Position numbers and translations under genes: made by a program. A stretch of 64,000 nucleotides of DNA from Polystyrenella longa (GTDB taxonomy: Bacteria > Planctomycetota > Planctomycetia > Planctomycetales > Planctomycetaceae). The DNA lies in contig NZ_CP036281.1 of assembly GCF_007750395.1 (NCBI RefSeq), forward strand, positions 1,513,001 through 1,577,000. The letters are read 5' to 3'. This document shows, one piece after another, positions 7,898-16,921 of this stretch. The first letter of the stretch is position 1; each line of letters starts with the position of its first letter. A model generated the notes under the pieces. The model was not told where the DNA came from and did not search any database. It saw nothing but the letters and a program-made list of their open reading frames with translations.

Positions 7898-9664
7898 ATG
7901 CTCGTGCGGCGAGGTATAGCAGTATCCCCTGGCATGGCTTCAGGACCAGCGTTGGTCTTCGGCACAGAGGATTTCCGCATACCCCAACGTTTTGTCAGCG
8001 TCGACGCGATTGAGTCCCAGATCAAACGTTTTCGTACTGCTCTTCAGCAGACGGTCGACGAAATCGGCGAAAACGAACGCCTGGCAAACGAGCAAGTTGG
8101 CAAGCAATACGGCTCGATTTTTACTGCTCACCTGAACCTGGTTCAGGATCCTCAGCTGCTTGAGGAAATCGAAGAACTGATCCGCTCGAAATATTATTCG
8201 GCGGAGTTCGCATCGAGCAGGGTGCTGCGCCGTTACGCAAAAGTCTTCCAAAACTTAGGCGACAACTACATGGCCCAACGGGCCGCGGATATTTATGACA
8301 TAGAAAAATGTCTGGTCCGAAATCTATTGGGTGAGAGCCGGGAAGAACTGACTCACATCAACACGCCTGTCATTATTGTGGCGAATTCCCTCAGTCCCAG
8401 CGAAACGGCCAACTTGAACCGTAAGTTCGTCCTGGGACTCGCGATTGAGACGGGTGGCCGTACCAGTCATACCGCTATCCTGGCCGGGGCATTAGAAATT
8501 CCAGCTGTTGTTGGCGTGGGTAATTTTCTTGCGGATGTTTCTGGCGGCGAAAACCTGATCATCGATGGCGATCGTGGTGAGATTATTATCGATCCAACCG
8601 ATACAGCCGTGCAGCACTTCGAAGATACGATTGAACGCCGTAAAGGTGTATCCAAGCGGCTGCTCTCTCTGAAGGAAATTCCTGCCCAGACCAAAGATGG
8701 CGTCCGAATCAAATTATTGGGCAACATTGAGTTTCCCGAAGAAGTCAGCCAGTGTATCGATCGCGGGGCAGATGGTGTTGGGCTGTACCGAACCGAGTTC
8801 CTGTACCTGAACCGGCGAGACGAGCCTTCTGAGGAAGTGCATTACGAAGCGTACTGCCGGGTTGTGGGGGCGTTTCCCAATTCTCCCGTGATTATTCGAA
8901 CGATGGACTTGGGGGCAGACAAAATGCCTTCGGCGCTCACATTCGGAGCAGAACCAGCTTCGAATCCCGTTCTGAGCCTGCGAAGTCTGCGGCTCAGCTT
9001 GAAGAATCTGCCATTGTTCAAAACCCAGTTACGCGCTATTCTCAGAGCCGCAACTGTCGGGGATGTACGAATCATGTTCCCGCTGGTGAGCACTCTGATG
9101 GAGCTGCGACAGGCTAAGATGATTCTGGCCGATGTGGTCGAAGATCTGGAAGAGCAGGGCGTCGAGTTTAAACGTGACGTCCCCGTTGGTATGATGGTTG
9201 AGGTCCCCTCTGCCGTGATGATGGCTGAAGAGTTCGCTCAGGAAGTCGATTTCTTCTCCATTGGTACCAACGACTTAATTCAATACACACTGGCGGCCGA
9301 CCGGGATGACCCGAATGTTTCCGAACTATATCGGGCCGCGGATCCTTCGATTTTACGAATGATTCAGCACGTCATCGATGTCGGAAATCGCCATGAAATC
9401 TCTGTAACCGTTTGCGGGGAGATGAGCACCGATCCACTCTTTTCTCCGCTCCTGATCGGAATGGGCTTACGGCAATTGTCAGTAACATCCCATATGATTC
9501 CTCGATTGAAGGAATTGATAGGGAACTTTACCCTTGAAGAGGCCGAAGAAATTGCCAGTCATGTAAGGAACCTGGAACTGGCGCGAACCGTTGAAAACTA
9601 TCTGCGTGGAGAGATGATGAAATTCGCTCCCGACATGGCCGTTCTAGAGGCGGAACAGGCTTAA
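7898..9664 (+). CDS. ptsI: Phosphoenolpyruvate-protein phosphotransferase (enzyme I)
   Basis: This 588-residue protein is normal in size for EI. In order it shows the N-terminal HPr-binding helical region, the phosphohistidine loop GGRTSHTAILAGALEIPAVVG (His near 190), the linker, and the PEP-binding TIM barrel with GADGVGLYRTEFLYL, MDLGADK, VGMMVEVPSAV, FFSIGTNDLIQYTLA and the active-site Cys in VTVCGEMS. EI autophosphorylates from PEP and passes phosphate to HPr in the cytoplasm. It ends the hpf-IIA-HPr-EI run. ATG 7898 follows a weak purine-rich stretch. No sugar transporter is near, consistent with a regulatory phosphotransfer chain. Confidence 0.96.
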   Translation: MLVRRGIAVSPGMASGPALVFGTEDFRIPQRFVSVDAIESQIKRFRTALQQTVDEIGENERLANEQVGKQYGSIFTAHLNLVQDPQLLEEIEELIRSKYYSAEFASSRVLRRYAKVFQNLGDNYMAQRAADIYDIEKCLVRNLLGESREELTHINTPVIIVANSLSPSETANLNRKFVLGLAIETGGRTSHTAILAGALEIPAVVGVGNFLADVSGGENLIIDGDRGEIIIDPTDTAVQHFEDTIERRKGVSKRLLSLKEIPAQTKDGVRIKLLGNIEFPEEVSQCIDRGADGVGLYRTEFLYLNRRDEPSEEVHYEAYCRVVGAFPNSPVIIRTMDLGADKMPSALTFGAEPASNPVLSLRSLRLSLKNLPLFKTQLRAILRAATVGDVRIMFPLVSTLMELRQAKMILADVVEDLEEQGVEFKRDVPVGMMVEVPSAVMMAEEFAQEVDFFSIGTNDLIQYTLAADRDDPNVSELYRAADPSILRMIQHVIDVGNRHEISVTVCGEMSTDPLFSPLLIGMGLRQLSVTSHMIPRLKELIGNFTLEEAEEIASHVRNLELARTVENYLRGEMMKFAPDMAVLEAEQA

Positions 9665-10858
9665 CAATATGTCCTATCGATAGTCTTGATGGTTCAGCGA
9701 CAATTCAAAACCGAGATGGTAAACTAAACACACAACGACACACTCAAACGATTTTAAACATAACCAAGATTTAAAACACAACGAAACATAATCGATCACA
9801 ACGAGTGATCACTCAAATTAACCAACTCGAAATCACACTGATTTTTAAACACACGATACACACAAATTTCTGTTCGCTCATTACGACCGGTCGACTGTCC
9901 TTACTGACAAGCCGTTTCGGAAGTCTTAAGTGATCAAAGGAGACGCGATGGTATCGGAAAGGAAAAGTCGCTTCTACTTAGAGGCTGTCCGCTCCATTCC
10001 GAAAAACGTCCATCCGAGTTTCCTTACTACAGGTTTACATTTTTCAATTCAAATTGAGTCACAACATTCAGTGCATTCTCCCCGAACGTTTGACGACCCT
10101 TCCAATTTCTCCATGTCTTTACACGGCATGCGAGAAGAAGCCCAGTTCTGAAGGCAAATTCTTCAGTGCTCCGCTTTCACAGGCCGGATAGTCTCGCGTT
10201 CAACCTTCCTTACAGAGAGGAAAGTTAAAATCGGATAGATGGAAACGTCTACCGATCTCCAGCCCTGGCACTCCTGTTATATAGATCGGAAATCATCCGC
10301 GAAAAATCTGCTACCCAGCAGCGCGTTATCGTTTCCATTCTTGTTGACAGCGTGCCGATGACAGTTGTGGAGTTCATTCAGAATTAGTTTTGAATGAATT
10401 TCGCGTTCAAGAAATCTCAGCAGTCGACCTATTCGTCCTGATGAGTTACCTCAGGGAACAAACTTCGGTCATCGGGTCAGTTACAGAGGAAAGCTTTCTT
10501 TAAGACAACACAAACTTCACTATGAATCCGGTAGCACAGCAAGTTACTGACAGGTCATCAGACAACCGACAGCGAAAGCTGTCCGTAGTTCAGGCTGGCT
10601 CTATTCAACCGGTTTTAATCAACAGGAATCAATCAAACGGATTGATTCAGCAGGGAAGTGACACGCAGATCGAACGCTTTACAGGCGAACGTTCAACAAG
10701 GGGAGAGATCAACTGTTCGGTTCAACCGGCCATCTCTAACAGGAAATGGTTAAGTAGAATCGAACGCAGGACCGTCAAGGAAATTACTGGTAGATTCGTT
10801 CTCCAGTCGGTCCAGTTGAAGCAATGCGCGAAATGTGACTCGCTGCAAAGGAAGTCAC
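9665..10858 (+). promoter_or_regulatory. Long non-coding leader upstream of RNase E/G, with several hairpins
   Basis: About 1.2 kb lie between ptsI and the RNase E/G start. The first part (9700-9870) is strikingly poor in G and rich in A and C. Hairpins seen: GATCAC/GTGATC at 9794-9810; ATCGG-TAGA/TCTACCGAT at 10230-10256 with one bulged A; CCTGA/TCAGG near 10438; and a perfect 8-bp AATCAATC/GATTGATT with a 5-base loop at 10627-10647. The motif TTCAACCGG followed by an AACAGGAA recurs near 10606 and 10720. Open frames at 9930-10151 and 10522-10881 have no family resemblance or ribosome site. A long autoregulatory 5' UTR is known for rne in E. coli; the analogy here is inference. Confidence 0.5.
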
Positions 10859-12478
10859 ATGAAATCGGAAATGCTGATTAACGTGCTTCAGCCCGAAGAG
10901 AGTCGAATTGCGATTCTCGAGGATGGAGTACTGGAAGAACTTTACATCGAGCGAAACTCGCAAGAGAACATCGTCGGTAACATCTACAAGGGTAAGGTGG
11001 TCAACATCGAACCCTCCATTCAGGCCGCCTTCGTCGATTTTGGAATCGGTCGAAATGGCTTTCTGCATGTGAGCGATGTCGAGTTTCAGTATTACAAACA
11101 TCTCGTCGATTCGGATTCGCCTGCACCCAGTAAGCCCCCGGGCCGAGGTCGGACACGAAAAGGAGGAACGCGCAACGCTCCTCGAAATGGCAACGACCGC
11201 GGCATGCGGAATAAGCCTCCCATCCAGGATGTTTTTAAACGGGGCAGCGAAGTTCTGGTACAGGTGATCAAAGAAGGTATCGGAACCAAAGGCCCGACTC
11301 TCTCCACCTACATCAGTATTCCTGGACGGTACCTGGTCCTGATGCCTGGTCTGCAACGCGTCGGTGTCAGCCGTAAAATCGCTGATGATGATATCCGTCG
11401 CCGTTTACGCACCAGTCTGCTGGAACTCGATCCTCCCGAAGGTCTTGGTTTCATCATCCGTACGGCGGGAATCGATCGAAATCAAAGCGATCTGAAATCG
11501 GACATGCACTATCTGCTCCGTTTGTGGAAAGTGATTGTTGGTCGCATTAAGCAAATGCAGGGGCCAGTGGATATCTACGAAGAGAGCGACATGATTATTC
11601 GCACGATTCGAGATATCTACACCGAAGAGATCGACGCTATCTGGATTGATGAACCCTCTGCTTACGAGCGGGCCTGCGAGTTCATGAAGATCGTGATGCC
11701 GAAGTACGTCAATCGAATCAAACTGTATGAAGGTCGTTCGCCGATCTTCTCTGAATACAAAATTGAAGAAGAGATCTCGCACATCAATGATCGAGTCGTT
11801 CCCTTGCGGGGCGGGGGGTCACTGGTCATTGATCAGACCGAAGCCCTCGTGGCGATCGATGTTAATAGTGGAACCTTCCGCGTTGATGACGATGCAGAAG
11901 AGACTGCTTACCAAGTCAACCTGCGGGCAGCCAGAGAGATTTCCCGTCAGATTCGGCTTCGAGACCTGGGTGGCGTGATCGTGAACGATTTCATCGATAT
12001 GCGGGAAGACCGCCATCGTCGGGGTGTCGAGCGAGCCCTCCGGGAATCAGTTGAGCGAGACCGGGCGAGAACAAAAGTTCTGCGTATCAGTCCTTTCGGT
12101 CTGATCGAGATGACTCGTCAACGTATTCGCCCCTCTGTAAAACGAACCGCCTATGAAAATTGTCCTTGTTGCCATGGTTCGGGTCTGGTTAAGACTGCGG
12201 AGCTGATGGCAGTAGACGTCATGCGAATTCTGCTAACGACGGCCAGTGCCAACGATTCGATCTCCACAATTGAGGTCGAAATCCATGAGCGGGTGGCGAA
12301 CTATCTGAACAACAGTAAACGTCGTCAGATCATGGGTCTGGAAGAAGAATTCGACCTGACTGTCAGTATTCGAGCCAGTTCCGATGTTGGTCCTGAACAT
12401 GTGATCCTTAAATGTTTGGATGATATCGGGAGCGAAATCAAAAATTTAGCTCACGTGACCTCGAAAACTGCCGTCTGA
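10859..12478 (+). CDS. rng: Ribonuclease E/G family endoribonuclease
   Basis: This 539-residue protein is closer to RNase G in length than to full RNase E. It starts with MKSEMLINVLQPEESRIAIL, then an S1-like domain (GNIYKGKVVNIEPSIQAAFV, NGFLHVSD). That domain carries a basic Arg/Gly-rich insertion at roughly residues 88-117 (PPGRGRTRKGG onward). The catalytic DNase I-like part has VAIDVNSGTF and GGVIVNDFIDM with the two metal-binding acids. The Zn-link is NCPCCHGSG, equivalent to CPxC. It cleaves single-stranded RNA 5' of AU-rich sites in mRNA decay and rRNA processing. ATG 10859 is preceded by AAAGGAAG. There is no long C-terminal degradosome scaffold. rplU follows, a common pairing. Confidence 0.94.
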   Translation: MKSEMLINVLQPEESRIAILEDGVLEELYIERNSQENIVGNIYKGKVVNIEPSIQAAFVDFGIGRNGFLHVSDVEFQYYKHLVDSDSPAPSKPPGRGRTRKGGTRNAPRNGNDRGMRNKPPIQDVFKRGSEVLVQVIKEGIGTKGPTLSTYISIPGRYLVLMPGLQRVGVSRKIADDDIRRRLRTSLLELDPPEGLGFIIRTAGIDRNQSDLKSDMHYLLRLWKVIVGRIKQMQGPVDIYEESDMIIRTIRDIYTEEIDAIWIDEPSAYERACEFMKIVMPKYVNRIKLYEGRSPIFSEYKIEEEISHINDRVVPLRGGGSLVIDQTEALVAIDVNSGTFRVDDDAEETAYQVNLRAAREISRQIRLRDLGGVIVNDFIDMREDRHRRGVERALRESVERDRARTKVLRISPFGLIEMTRQRIRPSVKRTAYENCPCCHGSGLVKTAELMAVDVMRILLTTASANDSISTIEVEIHERVANYLNNSKRRQIMGLEEEFDLTVSIRASSDVGPEHVILKCLDDIGSEIKNLAHVTSKTAV

Positions 12479-12789
12479 AGCGTTACATTACTCGCTTCCC
12501 CGGATTAATGTGGGATCAGTCTGAATCTGCGCCTGGCGGGCGTGGATTCAGTGGTTCAGCGGAGAGGCCGAATAAACGGCCCTGGAAACCGGGAGGGGAA
12601 GACCCCTGTTGGCAACTAGAATTCGCTGTGACTAGATACCACTTTGGTTGTCCGGGCGGACAACAATTTAATACAGCAAGTACGTCCGCGGATCGTTGAT
12701 CTCGCTCTGAACGTATTTTCCACCGGCAGCTGGCACGCCGATAAAATGCTGGCCGCTTTGAATTAGTATGCATCATTCGGGACAAGACA
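12479..12789 (+). promoter_or_regulatory. Structured leader of rplU (candidate cis-regulatory RNA)
   Basis: These 311 non-coding bases contain a chain of compact hairpins. They are GGCCG/CGGCC at 12566-12581 (AATAAA loop), CCTGG/CCGGG at 12581-12593, AGGGG/CCCCT at 12594-12607 (AAGA tetraloop), and GTTGTCC/GGACAAC at 12647-12664 (tetraloop). The first two share a base and may be alternatives. Ribosomal-protein leaders, including L21 leaders in Firmicutes, act by binding the product; whether this is homologous cannot be told from one sequence. Confidence 0.45.
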
Positions 12790-13131
12790 ATGTTCGCAAT
12801 TATTGAAGATGGAAGCCGTCAGATTAAGGTTTCCAAAGGTTCCTTGGTCAAAATTGACTACCGCGCTGATGCCAATGCGGGAGATAAACTGACGTTTGAT
12901 TCTGTTCTGCTCGCAAATGGCGGGGGAGCCAGTTCAATTGGTGCTCCTCTAATTAGCGGAGCAACTGTCATGGCTGAAGTGGTCGATGCCGAAGTTAAAG
13001 GCGAGAAACTGGAGATCCAGAAGTTCCGCCGTCGTAAAAACTCTCGTACTCACACTGGCCACCGTCAAAAATACACGTCAGTCAAAATCGCTGAGATCAG
13101 CGTGCCAGGTCTGGAAGAAAAATCAGAGTAA
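12790..13131 (+). CDS. rplU: 50S ribosomal protein L21
   Basis: This 113-residue bL21 begins MFAIIEDGSRQIKVSKGSLV. It has the family core GDKLTFDSVLLANGGGASSIGAPLI and the signature KFRRRKNSRTHTGHRQKYTSVKI. It binds 23S rRNA in the large subunit. It follows the RNase E/G gene by 311 bases and is closed by a strong terminator at 13211. The usual partner rpmA (L27) does not follow in this window. Confidence 0.96.
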   Translation: MFAIIEDGSRQIKVSKGSLVKIDYRADANAGDKLTFDSVLLANGGGASSIGAPLISGATVMAEVVDAEVKGEKLEIQKFRRRKNSRTHTGHRQKYTSVKIAEISVPGLEEKSE

Positions 13132-13210
13132 TCCAGCCGCACATTTAAAAGCGAGCGGGTTTGATTTCAGAAGAGATGATCTGAAAGCCCTTTCGTTAGA
13201 TGAAGAATCA

Positions 13211-13244
13211 AAAACTGTCGACTTTAGGGTCGGCAGTTTTTTTT
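13211..13244 (+). terminator. Rho-independent terminator after rplU
   Basis: AAAACTGTCGAC pairs with GTCGGCAGTTTT (one G-U) around a 6-base loop, followed by a T run. It is the clearest terminator in the window and ends the rplU transcript without rpmA. Confidence 0.9.
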
Positions 13245-13386
13245 GTCATTTTGCTTTTGAGAAGAGAGTCTGGTCTTCGGTGGGAATAGCTTCCGTGGAG
13301 TCCATTGAAATTTAGATTTCAGACCTGTTGATTTCCTGTTCTCAATGTCTCGTTCCAAAGAAATTCTCTCTCGAAAGGGATGAAAA

Positions 13387-15087
13387 CTGTCGCTTGAATT
13401 TCAGAGTGTCAGTCAGCTGCATCGTCAGACTTCGCGCAATCGAGGGCGGTCCATCGCCATTCGTTCTCCGCAGTGGGGACGGTACGTGGATTACACCTGG
13501 CACGAGTATCGGCAACAGAGCGACTACTTTGCGGCGGCACTCGTCGAAGAAGGGCTCCAATGGGGGGATCGCGTGGCTATCCTTTCCGAAAATCGCTTCG
13601 AATGGTTGATAGCCGATCAGGGTGTTTTTTCTGCCGGAGGGGTGACTGTCCCTCTGCATACATCGCTGGCAGTCGAACAGGTCGTATGGCAGTTGGATCA
13701 CAGTGATTCCCGGTGGCTTGTCCTCTCGGGCGAAGAGCAGTGGCAAAGGCTGGCTCCATATCTGGCCGAATTTTCCCAACTGGAAGGGATCATTTTTCTG
13801 GAGCCGCTGAAGCTTCCTCAGGTTGGACTCGATGGCCCCGTTCTTCTGAGCTGGAATACTTTCCTTGCGTCGGGCCGACATGCCTTATTTCGGTCGCCGA
13901 AGAGAGTGGAACTCCGCGAAGAGAATATTCAATCTGAGGATCTGGCAACGATCATTTATACCAGCGGCACGACGGGGGAGCCCAAGGGGGTGATGCTGTC
14001 CCATGGGAACCTGGTCTCCAATGCGGTCAACCGACAGAAAATGGCCAAGTATACCAGTCACGATATCAAGTTGAGCTGGCTTCCCTATAGTCATGTCTAT
14101 GCCCGAACGGTCGATTGTTTCATGTCGGCCTATGTTGGAATGACCGTCGTGCTGGCGCGGTCGCCGCAAACTTTACGCGAAGACCTGCTCTTGTCTGAAC
14201 CAACCTGGATGACTGGAGTGCCTCGGTTCTATGAAAAGATCTGGAGGACATTGAAACCGCTTAGTAACGAGAAGCGGAAGGCAAAATTGCGCGAAATATT
14301 TGGACGCCGGATCAGGTGCGTCTCCTGCGGGGGAGCTCCCATTGCCACCGAGATCGTTGAAGGCTTTCGGCAAGCAGGGTTACCATTACTCGTTGGATAC
14401 GGATTAACAGAAACCTCACCCGTGCTGACATTGAACTCCGAATCAAACGACAAGCCGGGAACCGTTGGAAAAGCGATTCCGGAAGTCGAGTTGAAGATCG
14501 CCTCCTCAGGCGAAGTCCTGGTCCGCGGTCCCCAGGTGATGCAGGGGTATTGGAAAGATCCGGGAGTAACTGAAGAGGCATTACTCGACGGGTGGTTGCA
14601 TACGGGAGATCTCGGATCGCTGGATTCTGAGGGGTATCTGAATATCCATGGGCGTTGTAAGGATTTGATCGTCACCTCTCAAGGAAAAAAAATTGCGCCG
14701 CTTCATATCGAACAACTCATCACTGCGGATCCGGCGATTGAGCAGGCGGTTGTGTATGGGGAAGGGTGTCCCTTTCTATCCGCGATTATTGTTCCTGATT
14801 TTGCCTATCTCCTCTCTGTTAAAGGGTGGGAAGCACCGGGGTCGACTGTCAGAGGGCAGGGGAACGGCTTAGAAGACAATTGGAATGCTCCAGATGTACG
14901 GGCGTATTTATTGGATTGTGTACAAAAGCAGTTGGCGAGTGTCAGTCGGGAAGAGCAAGTCCGAAAAATAGTGGTGTTAGATCGCCCCTTTTCTGTTTCT
15001 CAGGGTGAATTGACCCCCAGCTTTAAGCTTAGGAGAGAACAGATTGTCGCTCAGTTTCAGAGTTTATTAGATGGACTATACTATTGA
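13387..15087 (+). CDS. AMP-dependent synthetase / long-chain acyl-CoA ligase-like
   Basis: This is an adenylate-forming enzyme. Motif A3 is IIYTSGTTGEPKGVMLSHGN. Further motifs are LLVGYGLTETSP, GWLHTGDLGSLD and GRCKDLIVTSQGKKIAPLHI, so the fold is complete up to the C-terminal lid. The class activates a carboxylate, probably a long-chain fatty acid, with ATP and then CoA. The first in-frame GTG (13486) would cut into conserved sequence, because the preceding codons read LHRQTSRNRGRSIAIRSPQW and YVDYTWHEY, as in relatives. A CTG at 13387 sits 7 bases after AAAGGG and gives 566 residues, so it is the proposed start. A short ATG frame at 13380 overlaps it and stops after five codons. Confidence 0.88.
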   Translation: MSLEFQSVSQLHRQTSRNRGRSIAIRSPQWGRYVDYTWHEYRQQSDYFAAALVEEGLQWGDRVAILSENRFEWLIADQGVFSAGGVTVPLHTSLAVEQVVWQLDHSDSRWLVLSGEEQWQRLAPYLAEFSQLEGIIFLEPLKLPQVGLDGPVLLSWNTFLASGRHALFRSPKRVELREENIQSEDLATIIYTSGTTGEPKGVMLSHGNLVSNAVNRQKMAKYTSHDIKLSWLPYSHVYARTVDCFMSAYVGMTVVLARSPQTLREDLLLSEPTWMTGVPRFYEKIWRTLKPLSNEKRKAKLREIFGRRIRCVSCGGAPIATEIVEGFRQAGLPLLVGYGLTETSPVLTLNSESNDKPGTVGKAIPEVELKIASSGEVLVRGPQVMQGYWKDPGVTEEALLDGWLHTGDLGSLDSEGYLNIHGRCKDLIVTSQGKKIAPLHIEQLITADPAIEQAVVYGEGCPFLSAIIVPDFAYLLSVKGWEAPGSTVRGQGNGLEDNWNAPDVRAYLLDCVQKQLASVSREEQVRKIVVLDRPFSVSQGELTPSFKLRREQIVAQFQSLLDGLYY

Positions 15088-15575
15088 TCACCAGTTGTTT
15101 TGAGTTGCATAACCAATTCAGGACCCGGTTCCAGCAGCAAGGTACCGGAAATCTGGTTTTTCAGCGTGCTTGCCGTTGAATACGGGTAGTGATATCGCTA
15201 TTCTTTTCGTTTCCCCGCGTCACCCTTGCGGGAAGATTGTCTACCGCGCTAAGGCTCTGCCATAGACGACTTCGCAGCTCCAAGTTGAGTTGAAGCCGTA
15301 TTTAGCTGAAAACAGGGCCTTGTTGATGTCTGAAGAAAGGCTTTAGACGTCGCCGTTTCCAGGCTAACAGGAGGTCAGTAACTTTGTTTCTGCTCCAGTG
15401 CAGGCAGCTTGGCTTTGACGGAAGCGTTATTAACTGAGCATTAATTTGCGAGTTTAAGTCGCAATATTACCTGAAATACAGGACTCAGTGAGCGAAGACA
15501 GTCACTCCACCGAACAACACTCTCGGCAGGATTTGCTGACCGGGAAACTGGCTTGAATGATAGAGGATTATTGTC
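15088..15575. other. Leader region upstream of rplM
   Basis: These 490 bases have no convincing ORF. CCCGC/GCGGG can pair at 15214-15232. This is the likely promoter and leader of the rplM-rpsI operon. No terminator was seen for the ligase gene before it. Confidence 0.4.
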
Positions 15576-16058
15576 GTGTCCAAGACAACCATTGAAAAAA
15601 ACGAGACGTTCAAACCGAGCTGGTATACGGTTGACGCCGATAATCAGATCGTCGGTCGTCTGGCGAGCAAGCTGGCGATGGTACTGATGGGCAAACATAA
15701 GCCTGTCTACACGCCGCATGTGGACACGGGCGATTACGTCATCGTGTTAAATGCACATCTAGTTCGCTTCAGCGGTCGGGAACTGGCTCACAATGAGCAT
15801 CCTTACCTGACTGAGAAAATGATGAAAAAAGAGTACGACAGCTACTCCGGTTTTCCCGGTGGTCGTAAAGTTCAGACCGGTCTGCAAGTGTGGCAACGCC
15901 ACCCTGAAAAAATTCTGCACGAAGCAGTTCGTCGGATGCTGCCCAAGAACAAGTTGGGTGTCAAAATGCTCAAAAAACTGAAGTTGGTTTGCGGCAATGA
16001 GCACGGGTACCAGGCTCAACAGCCTGTGGAATTACCCGGGCATCTGCTGCCTAAGTAA
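15576..16058 (+). CDS. rplM: 50S ribosomal protein L13
   Basis: This 160-residue uL13 starts at GTG with AGAGGA 8 bases before it. Conserved parts are the WYTVDADNQIVGRLASKLA start, VNPGDYV-like DTGDYVIVLNA, RKVQTGLQVWQRHPEKI and AVRRMLPKNKLGVKMLKKL. It is an early-assembly protein of the large subunit. The C-terminal extension (NEHGYQAQQPVELPGHLLPK) is slightly longer than in E. coli. It forms the classic rplM-rpsI operon with the next gene, 137 bases downstream. Confidence 0.97.
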   Translation: MSKTTIEKNETFKPSWYTVDADNQIVGRLASKLAMVLMGKHKPVYTPHVDTGDYVIVLNAHLVRFSGRELAHNEHPYLTEKMMKKEYDSYSGFPGGRKVQTGLQVWQRHPEKILHEAVRRMLPKNKLGVKMLKKLKLVCGNEHGYQAQQPVELPGHLLPK

Positions 16059-16195
16059 TCTACAGCTGCGGTAAATCAGCAATAATATAAGGCAGGGAAA
16101 CAGGACGCGAAGACGCGTTAAATTCACTGCCCATCAATTCCAAAACAATCACTGAACAGTGTTCAATGTAATCAACAGAAAGTGCGACAGACGTC

Positions 16196-16819
16196 ATGAC
16201 TGAGGAAACGACTGAAGTCCAACCAGAAGCATCTGACGAAACTCCGAAGGAGACCACTCCTGAAGTGACTACTTCCGAAGAGGCTACTCCCGAAGAAGCC
16301 AATGCAGAACCGACAGCAGAAGTCGTCGAAGACGATGCAGCTGCCGCCGGACTGACTTTGGGTTCAGGGGCTCCCGCGGAAGAAGACAACCAACCGCAGG
16401 TTGATCCCGTAATTCGTGGTAAAATCGACCGCTTCGGTGCGGCTCTGGGAACGGGACGTCGTAAGACTTCTGTTGCTCGTGTTCGTGTCAAAAGTGGTTC
16501 AGGTGTCATCACCGTCAACGGTCGTCCGATGGAAGAATACTTCACCGTCATTCGGGACCGCAAAATGATCCTCGCTCCGCTCCTGGTAACAGGCGAAGAA
16601 GGTAAAGTGGACGTTTGGATTCGTGCTTCTGGTGGAGGCATTACTGGTCAGACTGGTGCTGCTGTACTGGGAATCGCCCGTGCACTGCAGGCTAAAGACG
16701 CCAGCAACCATCATGCTTTGGCTGAAGGTGGATTCCTGACTCGTGACGACCGCATGGTCGAACGTAAGAAATACGGCCTCAAGAAAGCTCGTAAATCTTT
16801 CCAGTTCTCCAAACGTTAA
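16196..16819 (+). CDS. rpsI: 30S ribosomal protein S9 with acidic N-terminal extension
   Basis: The last ~128 residues are a normal uS9: ALGTGRRKTSVARVRVKSGS, ITVNGRPMEEYF, ASGGGITGQTGAAVLGIARAL and the basic tail KKYGLKKARKSFQFSKR that reaches the P-site tRNA. Ahead of it lie ~78 residues rich in Glu, Thr, Ala and Pro with almost no basic residues (TPEVTTSEEATPEEANAEP), apparently disordered. Total length is 207 against ~130 typical. ATG 16196 has little Shine-Dalgarno. The extension is in frame with no other plausible start just before the core, so it appears real. It is the second gene of the rplM operon. Confidence 0.95.
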   Translation: MTEETTEVQPEASDETPKETTPEVTTSEEATPEEANAEPTAEVVEDDAAAAGLTLGSGAPAEEDNQPQVDPVIRGKIDRFGAALGTGRRKTSVARVRVKSGSGVITVNGRPMEEYFTVIRDRKMILAPLLVTGEEGKVDVWIRASGGGITGQTGAAVLGIARALQAKDASNHHALAEGGFLTRDDRMVERKKYGLKKARKSFQFSKR

Positions 16820-16885
16820 ACGCCGTTTAAGCTCCAGTCAAAAAGTCGTCGTCGGCTTTCGCTGGTTTGCTTCGAAACAAATTTT

Positions 16886-16921
16886 CCTTGCCGTGGTTAT
16901 GACCCGGCAAGGATTTTTTTT
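16886..16921 (+). terminator. Rho-independent terminator after rpsI
   Basis: CCTTGCCG and CGGCAAGG arms are followed by a run of seven or more T residues. It lies 66 bases after the rpsI stop. Confidence 0.88.

Noticed and set aside
10430-10480. CTGATGAG core resembling a hammerhead ribozyme
   Set aside because: The required GAA/GAAA box and stem I/III partners are missing nearby; it is better explained as the short CCTGA/TCAGG hairpin.
10522-10881. 119-codon frame ending inside the RNase E/G gene
   Set aside because: Gln/Ser/Asn-rich with no ribosome site. It overlaps the next gene start and contains hairpin-forming sequence, so it is more likely leader RNA.
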